NCBI GenBank assembly: GCA_963714145.1
Contig: OY970235.1
Span: 3,968,001-4,032,000, forward strand
Origin: JBBWZH01 sp035544115
GTDB lineage: Bacteria > Actinomycetota > Actinomycetes > Mycobacteriales > CADCTP01
Length of the DNA: 64,000 bases
Direction of reading: 5' to 3'
Part shown: positions 25,772-34,918 of the stretch, piece by piece
Position numbering within the stretch: the stretch's first letter is position 1
How the letters are laid out: each line of letters begins with the position of its first letter
Notes under the pieces: model-generated
Told to the model about the DNA's origin: nothing
What the model saw: the letters and a program-made list of their open reading frames with translations, nothing else
Databases searched by the model: none
Translations under genes and position numbers: made by a program

Positions 25772-27820
25772 ATGGCACGTCCCCGCACCGGCCGCTGGTT
25801 GCGCTGGCCGGCCGGACGCCTCGCGTTCGGCGCCGACTACAACCCGGAGCAGTGGCCCCGTGAGGTGTGGGACGACGACGTGCGGCTGATGCGCGAGGCC
25901 GGCGTCAACATCGTCTCGCTCGCCATCTTCTCCTGGGCCCGGCTGCAGCCGGCCGAGGGCCAGTGGGACTTCGACTGGCTGGACGAGGTCATGGACCTGC
26001 TGCACGCCGACGGCATCGGGGTCGACCTCGGCCACCGCCACCGCCTCGCCGCCGCCCTGGCTGACCACCAAGCACCCGGAGATCCTGCCGGTGACCCGCA
26101 CCGGGCGAGACGGTGTGGCCGGGCGCCCGGCAGCACTGGCGACCCACCTCGCCGGTCTTCCGGGCGCACGCGCTGCGCCTGGTGACGCGAGCTGGCCGCA
26201 GCGCTACGCGGACCACCCGGCCCTGGTGGCCTGGCACGTCTCCAACGAGCTGGGCTGCCACAACGTCTACGACTACTCCGACGACGCCGCGCGCGCCTTC
26301 CGGGCCTGGCTGCGCGCGCCGGTACGGCACCGCTCGACGGCGCTGAACGACGGCCTGGGGCACGGCCTTCTGGTCGCAGCGCTACGGCGACTGGGACGCA
26401 GATCCTGCCGCCCCGGCTGGCGGCCTCGCACCCCAACCCGACCCAGCAGCTGGACTTCAAGCGCTTCTCCTCGGACGCGCTGAAGGACCACCTGCGCGCG
26501 GAGCGCGACGTGCTGCGCGCGCTCACCCCGGACGTACCGGTCACCACGAACTTCATGGTCATGGGCGAGACCAGACGGCATGGACTACGCCGACTGGGCG
26601 GACGAGGTGGACTTCGTCTCCAACGACCACTACACCACTCCCGGCCCGCAGCAGCTGGACGAGCTGTCGTTCTCGGCCAACCTCACCGGCAACCTGGCCG
26701 GCGGCCAGCCCTGGTTCCTGATGGAGCACTCGACCAGCGCGGTGAACTGGCAGCCGGTCAACGTCGCCAAGAAGCCGGGCGAGCTGGCCCGGGACTCGCT
26801 GACCCACGTGGCGCACGGCGCCGACGCGGTCTGCTTCTTCCAGTGGCGGCAGTCGGCGCGCCGGCGCGGAGAAGTACCACTCGGCGATGGTGCCGCACGC
26901 CGGCGCCGGACAGCGCGGTGCTTCCGCGCGGTGGTCGACGCTCGGACAGACGCTCGGCCGCTGGCGCCGGTCGCCGGGTCGGTGCGGCAGCCGGCCCGGG
27001 CCGCGATCGTCGTTCGACTGGGACTCCTGGTGGGCCAGCGAGCAGGACTCGCACCCCACCGACGCAGCTGCGCTACCGCGCAGGAGGCGCTGGACTGGTA
27101 CTCGGCGTTCCTCGCCCTCGGCGTCCGGGCCGACGTGGTGCCGACCGGGACGGCGCTGGCCGGCTACGACCTGGTGATCGCCCCGGTGCTGCACGTCGTG
27201 CCCGCCGACCTGGCGAAGGAGCTCACCGGCTACGTCGCCGGCGGCGGGCACCTGGTGACCACCTACTTCTCCGGCATCGTGGACGAGAACGACCACGTCT
27301 GGCTCGGCGGCTACCCGGGCGCGCTGCGCGATCTGCTGGGCATCCGGATCGAGGAGTTCGCCCCGCTGCTCGACGGCGAGACGGTCGAGCTCGACAACGG
27401 CGGCACCGGCACGGTCTGGACCGACCGGATCGACGTGGTCGACCCGACGACGTCGAGGTGCTCGCCCGGTACCGGACCGGCGACCAGGCCGGCCGGCCGG
27501 CGATCACCCGGCGCCCGTTCGGAGCCGGCTCGGCCGGGTACGTGTCCACCCGGCTCGGAGCGGCCGGGCTGACGCCGGTGCTGGCCCGGCTGGCCGACGC
27601 GGCCGGCATCAGCGGTGATCTGCCGCCGGACACCCGCGGCCGGGTGGAGCTGGCCGTGCGCTCGGGCCCGGCCGGCGAGTTCTGGTTCCTGATCAACCGG
27701 ACCGCCGAGGAGGTGCGGGTGGCCGGCGTCGACGGCGCCCTGCTGCTGGGCCGCCGGGCCGGCGGCGACGGCGCACCCGTGCTGCTCGAACCGCGCGGCG
27801 TCGCGGTCGTGCACCGGTAG
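25772..27820 (+). pseudogene. GH42 beta-galactosidase, frameshifted
   Basis: Frames combine into a ~665-residue GH42 enzyme: FGADYNPEQWPREVWDDDV at the start, acid/base Glu in WHVSNELGCHN, nucleophile Glu in WFLMEHSTSAVNW, and the middle trimerisation and C-terminal beta domains (HLVTTYFSGIVDENDHVWLG). No signal peptide is present, so it should split imported beta-galactosides inside the cell. About 17 extra bases and two losses occur, mostly between 26020 and 27100, with a last one near 27450; the final 370 bases are clean. The ATG at 25772 follows GGAG. Confidence 0.78.
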
Positions 27821-27856
27821 TCCCGCCCTGCCGCATCCGTACCGCCGACGGGTGGG

Positions 27857-27917
27857 TTGACGGTCCTGCGGCCCGGTGCCACCATCGAGCCACCGCGGCG
27901 GTGTTTACGTAACCATT
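27857..27917 (+). promoter_or_regulatory. GH5 promoter with second copy of the TTTACGTAA operator
   Basis: A -35 TTGACG (27857-27862), a 17-bp spacer ending CCCGGTGC, and -10 CACCAT (27880-27885) are followed by GGTGTTTACGTAACCATT at 27900-27917, which matches the perfect operator at 22303 in 15 of 18 bases. The spacer ends resemble each other too, so the two promoters appear to be under one regulator. Confidence 0.7.
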
Positions 27918-27935
27918 GGCGAAGGGAATTCCGCC

Positions 27936-29369
27936 GTGTCTCGCCGTCGCAGCCGTCCCGAGCGTCCCCGCACCGCCGTCCTGGCCGCGGCCGCTGTCGC
28001 TGTGCTCGCCGCCGCGATGGCCGCCGCCGTGGGGGTGGGTGCGCCGAGCGCCGCCGCGGCCACGAACACCAGCCAGTTCCGGGGCGTCAACTGGGCCGAC
28101 CCGCGGGACAACTACGCCGACAACCCGGTCGTCCCCTCTGGACTGTCCACTTCGGACAGCTATGCGACCGTGGCGGCCAAGGCCAACGCGGTGATCGCCG
28201 GGTTCCAGGCGAACCTGGGCGCGAACACGGTGCGGCTGCCGGTGAACCCGTACAGCGTCAACGGCCCGTTCTGGAGTGCCTACACTGGCGCGATCGACGC
28301 GGCCAGCGGCAAGGGGTTCAACGTCATCCTCAGCTACTGGGAAGGCACCGCGCACAAGGACGGCCTGATCGACGACAGCACCGCGTACTGGGCGATGTGG
28401 CAGACCATCACGGCGAAGTACGCCGGCAACGCCAGGGTGTACTTCGAGCCGATGAACGAGCCGTTCGGCTACAGCGCGGGCGCCTGGGCGAACCTGGCCG
28501 CGCAGTGGATCGGCACCTACCCGGCCGTCCCGAAGAGCCGGATCTTCGTCAGCGGCAGCGGCTTCAACGACAACGTCACCGGCGTCTGCGCGGACAGCCG
28601 GCTGGCCGGAACCTTCCTCTCGCTGCACCACTACGGGTTCTGGAACACCAGCCAGACCAGCTACGCCGGCTGGGTGGGCGACCTGCGCAACCGGCTCGGC
28701 TCGTGCGCCGCCCGGACCGTGGTCGACGAGTGGGGCGCTCCGCAGACCACCGGCCTGAACTACAACGGCCCGATCAGTGGCAACTACTTCATCGCCTACC
28801 TGCAGGCCGACACCGACACCTTCCGGGCGCTCGGCATGGGCTCGGTCTACTGGCCCGGCCTGCGCACCGGCGACACGTACAGCATGGAAACCCTGCGCGG
28901 CAGCGGCACCAGCCTGACCCTGACCGACAACAACGCGACCGGCGTCAGCCGGCTCCGGTGGGCCTGGGGCCTCGGCAGCGGCAGCGCCGCCGTGGTCCGC
29001 GGGGCGGGGTCGGGCCGGTGCCTGGACGTGCCGGGCGGGTCCGGCACGAACGGCACCCAGCTCGACATCTGGGACTGCAACGGCGGCAGCAACCAGGCCT
29101 GGCTGTACACCCCGGCGAAGACCCTCGTCGTCTACGGGAACAGGTGCCTCGATGTCATCGGCGCCAGCACCGCCGCCGGCACCCGGGTGGGGATCTGGGA
29201 CTGCACCGGCGCCCCGAACCAGCAGTGGAACATCAACGGCAACGGCACGATCACCAGCGCGCAGACCGGGCTCTGCCTGGACGTGGTCGGCGCCGGCACC
29301 GGCTCCGGCGCGCCGGTCGAGGTGTTCACCTGCAACGGCGGCGCCAACCAGCAGTGGTCCCGCTCCTGA
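27936..29369 (+). CDS. secreted GH5 glycoside hydrolase with ricin-B (CBM13) domain
   Basis: A 477-residue exported enzyme. The signal peptide spans about residues 1-42 and ends in A-A-A-A. The GH5 barrel carries the acid/base Glu in EPMNEP (about residue 175) and the nucleophile Glu in VVDEWGAP (about 265). The last ~130 residues form a ricin-type trefoil with three Q-x-W motifs (NQAW, NQQW, NQQW) that bind galactose or xylose polymers. The GTG at 27936 follows GAAGGGAA. It shares its operator with the importer/GH42 locus, so it probably makes the oligosaccharides that locus takes up. The reading frame is clean, unlike its upstream neighbours. Confidence 0.88.
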   Translation: MSRRRSRPERPRTAVLAAAAVAVLAAAMAAAVGVGAPSAAAATNTSQFRGVNWADPRDNYADNPVVPSGLSTSDSYATVAAKANAVIAGFQANLGANTVRLPVNPYSVNGPFWSAYTGAIDAASGKGFNVILSYWEGTAHKDGLIDDSTAYWAMWQTITAKYAGNARVYFEPMNEPFGYSAGAWANLAAQWIGTYPAVPKSRIFVSGSGFNDNVTGVCADSRLAGTFLSLHHYGFWNTSQTSYAGWVGDLRNRLGSCAARTVVDEWGAPQTTGLNYNGPISGNYFIAYLQADTDTFRALGMGSVYWPGLRTGDTYSMETLRGSGTSLTLTDNNATGVSRLRWAWGLGSGSAAVVRGAGSGRCLDVPGGSGTNGTQLDIWDCNGGSNQAWLYTPAKTLVVYGNRCLDVIGASTAAGTRVGIWDCTGAPNQQWNINGNGTITSAQTGLCLDVVGAGTGSGAPVEVFTCNGGANQQWSRS

Positions 29370-29445
29370 CCCGCACCCGACGACGGCTGCCCGAGCCGGC
29401 CGGCTGACCGCCCGGCGCCCCGGCGGCCGCCCGGACGCCGGCCGG

Positions 29446-29478
29446 TTGCGCGCCCGGATCGCGCATCGGAAATGCGCG
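29446..29478 (+). promoter_or_regulatory. candidate DeoR box upstream of the PfkB kinases
   Basis: TTGCGCG (29446-29452), GCGCA (29461-29465) and ATGCGCG (29472-29478) cluster 40-70 bases before the kinase start. GCGCA and ATGCGCG are 6 bases apart here against 17 at 35882 and 41330, a difference of 11 bases or about one helix turn. Confidence 0.4.
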
Positions 29479-29517
29479 GGTGAGCGGGTTCCGCGCGCCG
29501 GCAACTAGGTTTGCCGG

Positions 29518-30480
29518 ATGGCAGCAGCAGCCGCGGAGCCGCCGATCGACGTACTGGTGGTCGGCGACGCCAACCCGGATCTGCTGCTGCGCGGCGACGT
29601 GGTGCCCCGGTTCGGGCAGGTCGAACAGCTGCTGGATGCCGCCGATCTCGTGCTCGGCGGCTCCGCGGCGATCACCGCCGCCGGCTGTGCCCGGCTGGGG
29701 CTGCGCACCGCGCTGGTGGCCGCGGTCGGCGCCGACCGGTTCGGTGACCTGGTGCTGGCCGCGCTGGCCGAGCGCGGTGTGGACACCGCGGCGGTGGGCC
29801 GGGACGCGGACCGGCCGACCGGGCTGTCGGTGCTGCTGTGCGTGCCGGCCGACCGGGCGATCCTGACCCTGCCCGGCGCGATCCCCACCCTCGACGCGGC
29901 GGCGGTGCCCGACCCGCTGCTGGCCCGGGCCCGGCACCTGCACGTGGCGTCCTACTTCCTGCTGCCCCGGCTGGCCGCCGGCCTGGCCGGGCTGCTGCGG
30001 CGGGCCCGGGCGGCCGGCTGCACCACCTCGCTGGACACCAACTGGGACCCGGCCGGGCGCTGGGCCGGGGTCGCGGAGCTGCTCCCGCTGATCGACGTGT
30101 TCCTGCCCAACCGGGCCGAACTGGTCGCCGTGGCCGGGCTGGACGGCGGGTCGACCGGCGACCCGGACGACGCCGCGGTCGCGGTGGCCGCCACCTGGGT
30201 ACGGGCGGCCGGACCGCTGCTGGCGGTCAAGGCGGGCGCCGCCGGCGCGCTGGGCTGGGACGCGGACAGCCAGCTCACCGCACCGGCGCCGGCCGTGGAC
30301 GTGGCGGACCCGGTCGGCGCCGGGGACAGCTTCGTCGCCGGCTTCCTGGCCGGCTGGCTGCGCGGGCTGCCGTTCGACCGCTGCCTGCGCTGGGCCGCCA
30401 CCGCCGGCGCGCTGTCCACCCGCGCCGCCGGCGGCACCGCGGCCCAGGCCACCGCCGCCGACCTGGAGCCGGTGCGGTGA
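29518..30480 (+). CDS. PfkB-family sugar kinase
   Basis: A 320-residue ribokinase-fold kinase. Substrate-binding DANPDLLL is near residue 17, GGSAAITAAGCARLG near 45, and the ATP/anion-hole motif DPVGAGDSFVAGF with the catalytic Asp near 266. It should phosphorylate a sugar taken up by the neighbouring importers, possibly galactosamine or a related hexose in view of the SIS and aldolase genes. Its stop overlaps the GTG of the next kinase by 2 bases. The start at 29518 is a clear ATG, with only a weak upstream AGG. Confidence 0.82.
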   Translation: MAAAAAEPPIDVLVVGDANPDLLLRGDVVPRFGQVEQLLDAADLVLGGSAAITAAGCARLGLRTALVAAVGADRFGDLVLAALAERGVDTAAVGRDADRPTGLSVLLCVPADRAILTLPGAIPTLDAAAVPDPLLARARHLHVASYFLLPRLAAGLAGLLRRARAAGCTTSLDTNWDPAGRWAGVAELLPLIDVFLPNRAELVAVAGLDGGSTGDPDDAAVAVAATWVRAAGPLLAVKAGAAGALGWDADSQLTAPAPAVDVADPVGAGDSFVAGFLAGWLRGLPFDRCLRWAATAGALSTRAAGGTAAQATAADLEPVR

Positions 30481-31586
30481 TCCTGGTCGTCGCGCCGAGC
30501 CCGTCGGTGGACGTCACCTACCTGCTGGACCGGTTCGAGCCGCACGCGATCCACCGGCCGCGCCAGGTGGTGCGGGTGCCCGGTGGCAAGGCGCTGAACG
30601 CGGCCCGGGTCGCGGCGGCACTGGGCGCGCCGATCCGGGTGGTGGCCGTGCTCGGCGGCCCGACCGGCGAGTGGATCGGCGCGCAGCTGCGCCGGCTCGG
30701 CATCCCGGTGCATTCGGTGCCCGTCGCGCTGCCCACCCGCAGCTGCGTCTCGATCGCCCACGACGGCGGGCTGACCGAGGTGTACGAGCCGGCCACGCCG
30801 GTCACGGCGGCCGAGTGGGCCGCGCTGCTGGCCGCCACCACGGCCGCGGCCGGGCCCGGCTGGACCGTGGTCTCCGGCTCGCTGCCAGCCGGCGCCCCGC
30901 CGGACGGTGCCGCGCGGCTGGTCGCCGCCGCCCGGGCCGGCGGCGGCCGGATCTGCGTGGACACCTCCGGGCCCGCGCTGGCCGCGGCCCTGGCGGCCGG
31001 TCCGGACCTGGTCAAGGTCAACGCGACCGAGGCGGCCGACCTGCTGCGGCTGCCCGCCGACACGGGCCCGGCCGAGCTGGCCCGGCGCCTGCACGAGCGG
31101 GCCGGCGGCGCCGGCACCGCCGTCGTCACCGCCGGCGTCCGCGGCGCCGCCGCCTGGACAACCGCCCCAGGCCAACCGGCCGGGCCGCCGATGGCCGCCG
31201 CGGACCGGCCCCCGGCGACCGTCGGCCCGGCCGGACCCGCAACTGCCGGACCCGCGGCAGGTGGGCCCGCGGCAGGCGGGCCCGCAACTGCCGGACCCGC
31301 GGCAGGTGGGCCCGCGGCAGGTGGGCCCGCAACTGCCGGACCCGCGGCGGGTGGGGAGCCGGCGAGGTCCGCGGCGGCCGGGTACCCGGTGACGGTCGGG
31401 CCGCCGGCCGAACCGGGGCCTTACCCGGTCGGCTCCGGAGACGCGTTCCTGGCCGGGCTGGTGGTCGCCCTGGACGGCGGGGCCGACCTGCGCGGCGCGC
31501 TGCACGCGGGCACCGCCGCGGCGGCGGCGAACGCGGCCGTGCCGGGCGCCGGCGAGCTACCGGCCGACCGCACCGCACCCGGCTGA
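30477..31586 (+). CDS. 1-phosphofructokinase/tagatose-6-phosphate kinase-like (FruK/LacC)
   Basis: A 369-residue kinase of the FruK/LacC group. It has PSPSVDVTYLLDRFEPHAIHR at the start, RVPGGKALNAARVAAALG near residue 38, SGSLPAGAPPD near 138 and PVGSGDAFLAGL near 318. It would turn tagatose-6-phosphate or fructose-1-phosphate into the bisphosphate used by the class II aldolase at 35969. About 75 low-complexity residues sit just before the catalytic loop, encoded by 45-bp DNA repeats, so this region is longer than in normal LacC. The GTG start overlaps the preceding stop. Confidence 0.8.
   Translation: MILVVAPSPSVDVTYLLDRFEPHAIHRPRQVVRVPGGKALNAARVAAALGAPIRVVAVLGGPTGEWIGAQLRRLGIPVHSVPVALPTRSCVSIAHDGGLTEVYEPATPVTAAEWAALLAATTAAAGPGWTVVSGSLPAGAPPDGAARLVAAARAGGGRICVDTSGPALAAALAAGPDLVKVNATEAADLLRLPADTGPAELARRLHERAGGAGTAVVTAGVRGAAAWTTAPGQPAGPPMAAADRPPATVGPAGPATAGPAAGGPAAGGPATAGPAAGGPAAGGPATAGPAAGGEPARSAAAGYPVTVGPPAEPGPYPVGSGDAFLAGLVVALDGGADLRGALHAGTAAAAANAAVPGAGELPADRTAPG
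31233..31350 (+). repeat. 45-bp tandem repeat inside the LacC-like kinase gene
   Basis: Units beginning CCCGCAACTGCCGGACCCGC recur about 2.5 times at 45-base spacing. Each adds 15 residues (G-P-A-T-A-G-P-A-A-G-G-P-A-A-G) in frame. Confidence 0.7.
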
Positions 31587-31595
31587 GGCAGCCGG
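31579..31595 (+). terminator. hairpin over the kinase stop codon
   Basis: CCGGCTG-AGG-CAGCCGG is a perfect 7-bp stem with a 3-base loop that contains part of the stop codon. It lies between two convergent genes. It lacks a U-tract, as is usual in actinomycetes. Confidence 0.4.
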
Positions 31596-31615
31596 CCGGC
31601 GCCGCCGCAACCGGG

Positions 31616-32479
31616 TCAGCCCTTCAGCCCGCTGAAGGTCATCGTCGCCACGAACTGCCGCTGCAGCAGCAGGAAGGCGACGATCAGCGGCATGGTGGCG
31701 ACCACGTTCCCGCTCATCAGCAGCGACCACTGGGTGTGCCGGGTGCCCTGGAAGGTGGCCAGACCGAGCTGGATCGTGTACGAGCGCTGGTCGCTGATCG
31801 CGATCAGCGGCCAGATCAGGTCGTTCCAGGAGCCGAGCAGCGTGAAGATCGTCAGCGTGGCGAGCGCGGGTTTGGCCAGCGGCAGGATCACCCGCCAGAA
31901 CACGCCGAACGTGCCGCAGCCGTCGATGCGCGCGGCGTCCTCCAGCTCGGCCGGCAGCGACAGGAAGAACTGCCGCATCAGGAAGATCCCGAACGCCGAC
32001 GCCAGCCACGGTACGAACGCGGCGGCGATCGTGTCGATGAGCCCGAGCCGGCTGAACAGGATGTACGTCGGCACCATCAGCAGCTGGATCGGGATCATCA
32101 CGGTCGCGATCACGATCACGAAGCCCACGTTCCGGCCGAGGAACCGGAGCCGGGCGAAGCCGTACCCGGCCAGCGAACAGAGGATCAGGTGCGCGGTCAC
32201 CGAGACCAGCGCCACGATGATCGTATTCAGCAGCCAGCGCAGCGCGGGCGCCTGGGTGAACAGCTTCGTGTAGCCGGTCAGGTGCAGCGCGGACGGGATG
32301 AACCGGGGCGGGAACTTGTTGATCTCAGCGTCGTCCATAAAGGACGTGAGCACCATCTGCACCAGCGGCAGCGTGAACAGCAGCGCGACCGGCATCAACA
32401 GCAGGTGCCAGGGGCTGAACGGCAGCCGGCGCCGCCGGCCGGCCCGCCGGGCTCCGGCCCGGCCCGGGTCCGCCGCCAT
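31616..32479 (-). CDS. carbohydrate ABC permease (MalG-type), importer 2
   Basis: A 287-residue inner-membrane permease with six hydrophobic segments. It has the EAA loop ELEDAARIDGCGTFGVFWRV near residue 185 and the C-terminal WSLLMSGNVVATMPLIVAF typical of MalG-like proteins. The ATG shares its A with the stop codon of the MalF-type gene (TGATG), so the two are made together. It completes the importer with the 32479 and 33605 genes. Confidence 0.9.
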   Translation of the reverse strand: MAADPGRAGARRAGRRRRLPFSPWHLLLMPVALLFTLPLVQMVLTSFMDDAEINKFPPRFIPSALHLTGYTKLFTQAPALRWLLNTIIVALVSVTAHLILCSLAGYGFARLRFLGRNVGFVIVIATVMIPIQLLMVPTYILFSRLGLIDTIAAAFVPWLASAFGIFLMRQFFLSLPAELEDAARIDGCGTFGVFWRVILPLAKPALATLTIFTLLGSWNDLIWPLIAISDQRSYTIQLGLATFQGTRHTQWSLLMSGNVVATMPLIVAFLLLQRQFVATMTFSGLKG

Positions 32480-33480
32480 CAGAACGCCTCGATCCGGGCC
32501 CGCCGGGCGTACCCGAGCAGGCCGAGCGTGATCACCAGCGTGACCCCGAACAGTCCATATGCGACAGTCGACGCGTAGCCGAACTTGGCGACCTGGAAGG
32601 CCTGCGCGTACACGTAGTAGACGATCGTCTGGGTCGCGCCCAGCGGGCCGCCCTTCGTGGTGGTGAACACCAGGTCGAAGAGCTGCAGCGCGGTGATCGT
32701 CTGCCAGACCGTGGTGAACACGGTGACCGGGGCGAGGTGCGGCACGGTCACGTACCGGAAGACGTGCCGGCGCCTGGCGCCGTCCACCAGCGCGGCCTCG
32801 ACGACGTCGGGCGGGATGTCCTGCAGCGCGGCCAGGAAGATCACCACGGTGAAGCCGAGCTCGCCCCAGAGCGCGATCACGCAGAGCATGACCAGCGCCT
32901 CGGACCGGCCCTCCAGGAACTGCTGCTCCGGCAAGTGTACGGCCCGCAGGCCTGCGTTCGCGATGCCGAACTGCGGGTTGAACACGAAGTTGGCCAGGAT
33001 GCCGGTGGCCGCCGCGGAGGCAACGTACGGGACGAAGATGCAGGTGCGGTAGAAGCCGGTGAGCCGGATCCGCTGGTTGAGCGCGATCGCGAGCAGCAGC
33101 CCGAGCAGCACCGAACCGGGTACGAACAGCGCGGTGAACACGATCGTGTGGCGGACCGCGGCGCGCAGGTCGGGGTCGGCGACCAGGGTGCGGTAGTTGC
33201 GCCAGCCGACGTCCCTGGGTCGGGAGATGCCGTTCCAGCGCTGCCGGGAGATGAGGAACGCCCATACCGCCGGGAAGATCGACAGCCCCACCACGAGCAC
33301 GGTGGCCGGCCCGACGAACGCCCAGCCGGTCAGCGACCGGCCGAGCACCCGGCGGGCCACCGGCCGCCGGCGCGCGACCTGCGGCGGCGCGACCCGGCCG
33401 GCCATCAGCAGCCGCGGCGCCGCCCGCCGCCGCGCGGGCGCCGCCGTGGATCCGGCCGGCCGGGTGGGGGCCGCGCTCAC
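32479..33480 (-). CDS. carbohydrate ABC permease (MalF-type), importer 2
   Basis: A 333-residue permease with a long basic cytoplasmic N-terminus (about 50 residues), six membrane segments, and the EAA loop DVVEAALVDGARRRHVFRYV near residue 230. The GTG start is at 33478-33480, 124 bases after the end of the binding-protein gene, the largest gap inside this importer operon. The reading frame is intact. Confidence 0.9.
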   Translation of the reverse strand: MSAAPTRPAGSTAAPARRRAAPRLLMAGRVAPPQVARRRPVARRVLGRSLTGWAFVGPATVLVVGLSIFPAVWAFLISRQRWNGISRPRDVGWRNYRTLVADPDLRAAVRHTIVFTALFVPGSVLLGLLLAIALNQRIRLTGFYRTCIFVPYVASAAATGILANFVFNPQFGIANAGLRAVHLPEQQFLEGRSEALVMLCVIALWGELGFTVVIFLAALQDIPPDVVEAALVDGARRRHVFRYVTVPHLAPVTVFTTVWQTITALQLFDLVFTTTKGGPLGATQTIVYYVYAQAFQVAKFGYASTVAYGLFGVTLVITLGLLGYARRARIEAF

Positions 33481-33604
33481 TGCTCTCCCGGTTCGCTTCG
33501 CTGCGCGCCCTGTGCGACGTCTTCCCTCGGCACCGCGCAGCGACTTCGTCGGCGCGTTGCCTCAGTCCAGACGCCGCGGCGCTCCGCTGCGCTCACTGTC
33601 CTGC
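33481..33604. other. intergenic gap with small palindromic repeats
   Basis: No gene is visible. The sequence has several CGCTGCGC / GCGCAGCG palindromes and a GCTCACTG motif near each end, resembling the GAGCGCAGCG-type dispersed elements common between actinomycete genes. It may attenuate or stabilise the transcript between binding protein and permeases. Confidence 0.4.
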
Positions 33605-34918
33605 TCACCCGCCGAGGCCCTGGTCGGCCTGTTTGGCCGCCTGGTCCAGCGCGTCCTTCGGGCTGGCTGCGCCCTGCAGCACCTTGGAGATCGCCTGGCC
33701 GACCGCCCGGGACAACTCGACGTACCCGGCGACCGTGGGCCGCGGCTGCTTGGCGTTGGCCAGGTTCGCGACGAACACGTCGGCGCCCGGGTACTGCTTG
33801 ATGTACGCGGCGTACTGCGGGCTGCTGGTCTCCGAGCTCCGCAGCGGCAGGTTGCCGAGCGCGAGGTTCCACCGCTGGTCGACCTGCGCGGAGGTGAGCC
33901 ACTTGGCGAACTCGTACGACCAGTAGGCGCGGTTGGCGTCGTTGTGGTCGAGCAGCACCCAGATGTCCGGGCCGGAGACGGTCTGGTGGTCCGAGCCGGT
34001 GCCGGGCAGCTGCGCCACCCCGTACGGGGTCTTGTGCTCGGCAAGCTCGAACAGCTCCCACGGGCCGGAGATGATCATTCCGATCCGGCCGTCGTCGAAC
34101 AGCGGGGCGTACCGCTGGTCGGTCTGGTCGAGGTAGACGCTCTTGTCGTCGACGGCCATCGAGCGCAGGAAGTCCAGCGCGTCGACGCCGGCCGGCGAGT
34201 TGAACTGGGCGTGCCGGCCGTCCGCGGCGAGGATCTGCCCGCCGCGCTGCCAGAGCAGCGGCCACAGGTGCCAGGTGGTGTCCTCGCCGCCGCTGACCGA
34301 GTACGCGGTGCCGTAGACGTTGTGCGCCTTGTCGGTCAGCGTCCGGGCCGCGGACCGGAAGTCGTCCCAGGTCCACGAGCTCGTCGGGTACGCCAGGCCC
34401 TTCGCGTCGAACAGCGCCTTGTTGTAGAGCAGCCCCAGGTTGTCCACGACCGCCGGGAAGCCGATCACCTGGCCGTCCGGGGTGGCGGTGGCCCGCGCGG
34501 CGACCGGGAACTCGTCCCATTTCACCGCGGCGTCGGCGACCTTCTGGGTGATGTCCAGCGTCTTGCCGGAATCGTGCAGCTCGCTGGCCCAGCTGCCGTA
34601 CGCGTACGAGATGTCCGGGTAACGGCCGCTGGCGAAGCCGGCCGACATCTTCTGCAGCAGGTCGTCGGCGGTGGCCGCGCCGGACGAGACGTTGATCGTG
34701 ACGTTCGGGTGGGCCCGGTGGAACTCGGCGGCCAGCGGCTCGATCAGCTTCTCGCCGTTCGCGTCCTGGCCGGTCCACCAGGTGAGGGTGACGGGCGCGG
34801 CGGGGTCCGCCTTCGCGGTCGGGTCGGCCGAGCCGTCACCGCCACCGCAGCCGGCGACCCCGGCGGCGAGCAGCAGCAGCGCGGGCAGCAGCGGTAACCG
34901 CCGGTGGCGAGTGGTCAT
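33605..34918 (-). CDS. sugar-binding lipoprotein, importer 2
   Basis: A 437-residue family 1 solute-binding protein. The signal peptide ends in the lipobox VAGC (about residue 24). The body has VTLTWWTGQDANGEKLIEPL, the central FPAVVDNLGLLYNKALFD near residue 153, and GMIISGPWELFELAEH near 285, all usual for sugar binders. Its ATG overlaps the stop of the SIS gene by 4 bases, tying uptake to the isomerase. Confidence 0.9.
   Translation of the reverse strand: MTTRHRRLPLLPALLLLAAGVAGCGGGDGSADPTAKADPAAPVTLTWWTGQDANGEKLIEPLAAEFHRAHPNVTINVSSGAATADDLLQKMSAGFASGRYPDISYAYGSWASELHDSGKTLDITQKVADAAVKWDEFPVAARATATPDGQVIGFPAVVDNLGLLYNKALFDAKGLAYPTSSWTWDDFRSAARTLTDKAHNVYGTAYSVSGGEDTTWHLWPLLWQRGGQILAADGRHAQFNSPAGVDALDFLRSMAVDDKSVYLDQTDQRYAPLFDDGRIGMIISGPWELFELAEHKTPYGVAQLPGTGSDHQTVSGPDIWVLLDHNDANRAYWSYEFAKWLTSAQVDQRWNLALGNLPLRSSETSSPQYAAYIKQYPGADVFVANLANAKQPRPTVAGYVELSRAVGQAISKVLQGAASPKDALDQAAKQADQGLGG

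Noticed and set aside
21103..27820. Programmed frameshifting or a true multi-gene pseudogene cluster
   Set aside because: There are far too many shifts for programmed frameshifting and no slippery sites at the breaks. Motifs are all kept, so old decay is unlikely. Sequence error remains the simplest reading.
33481..33604. Possible small gene or insertion-sequence remnant between binding protein and permease
   Set aside because: No coding pattern, inverted termini or target duplication is visible. The palindromes look like common actinomycete intergenic repeats.
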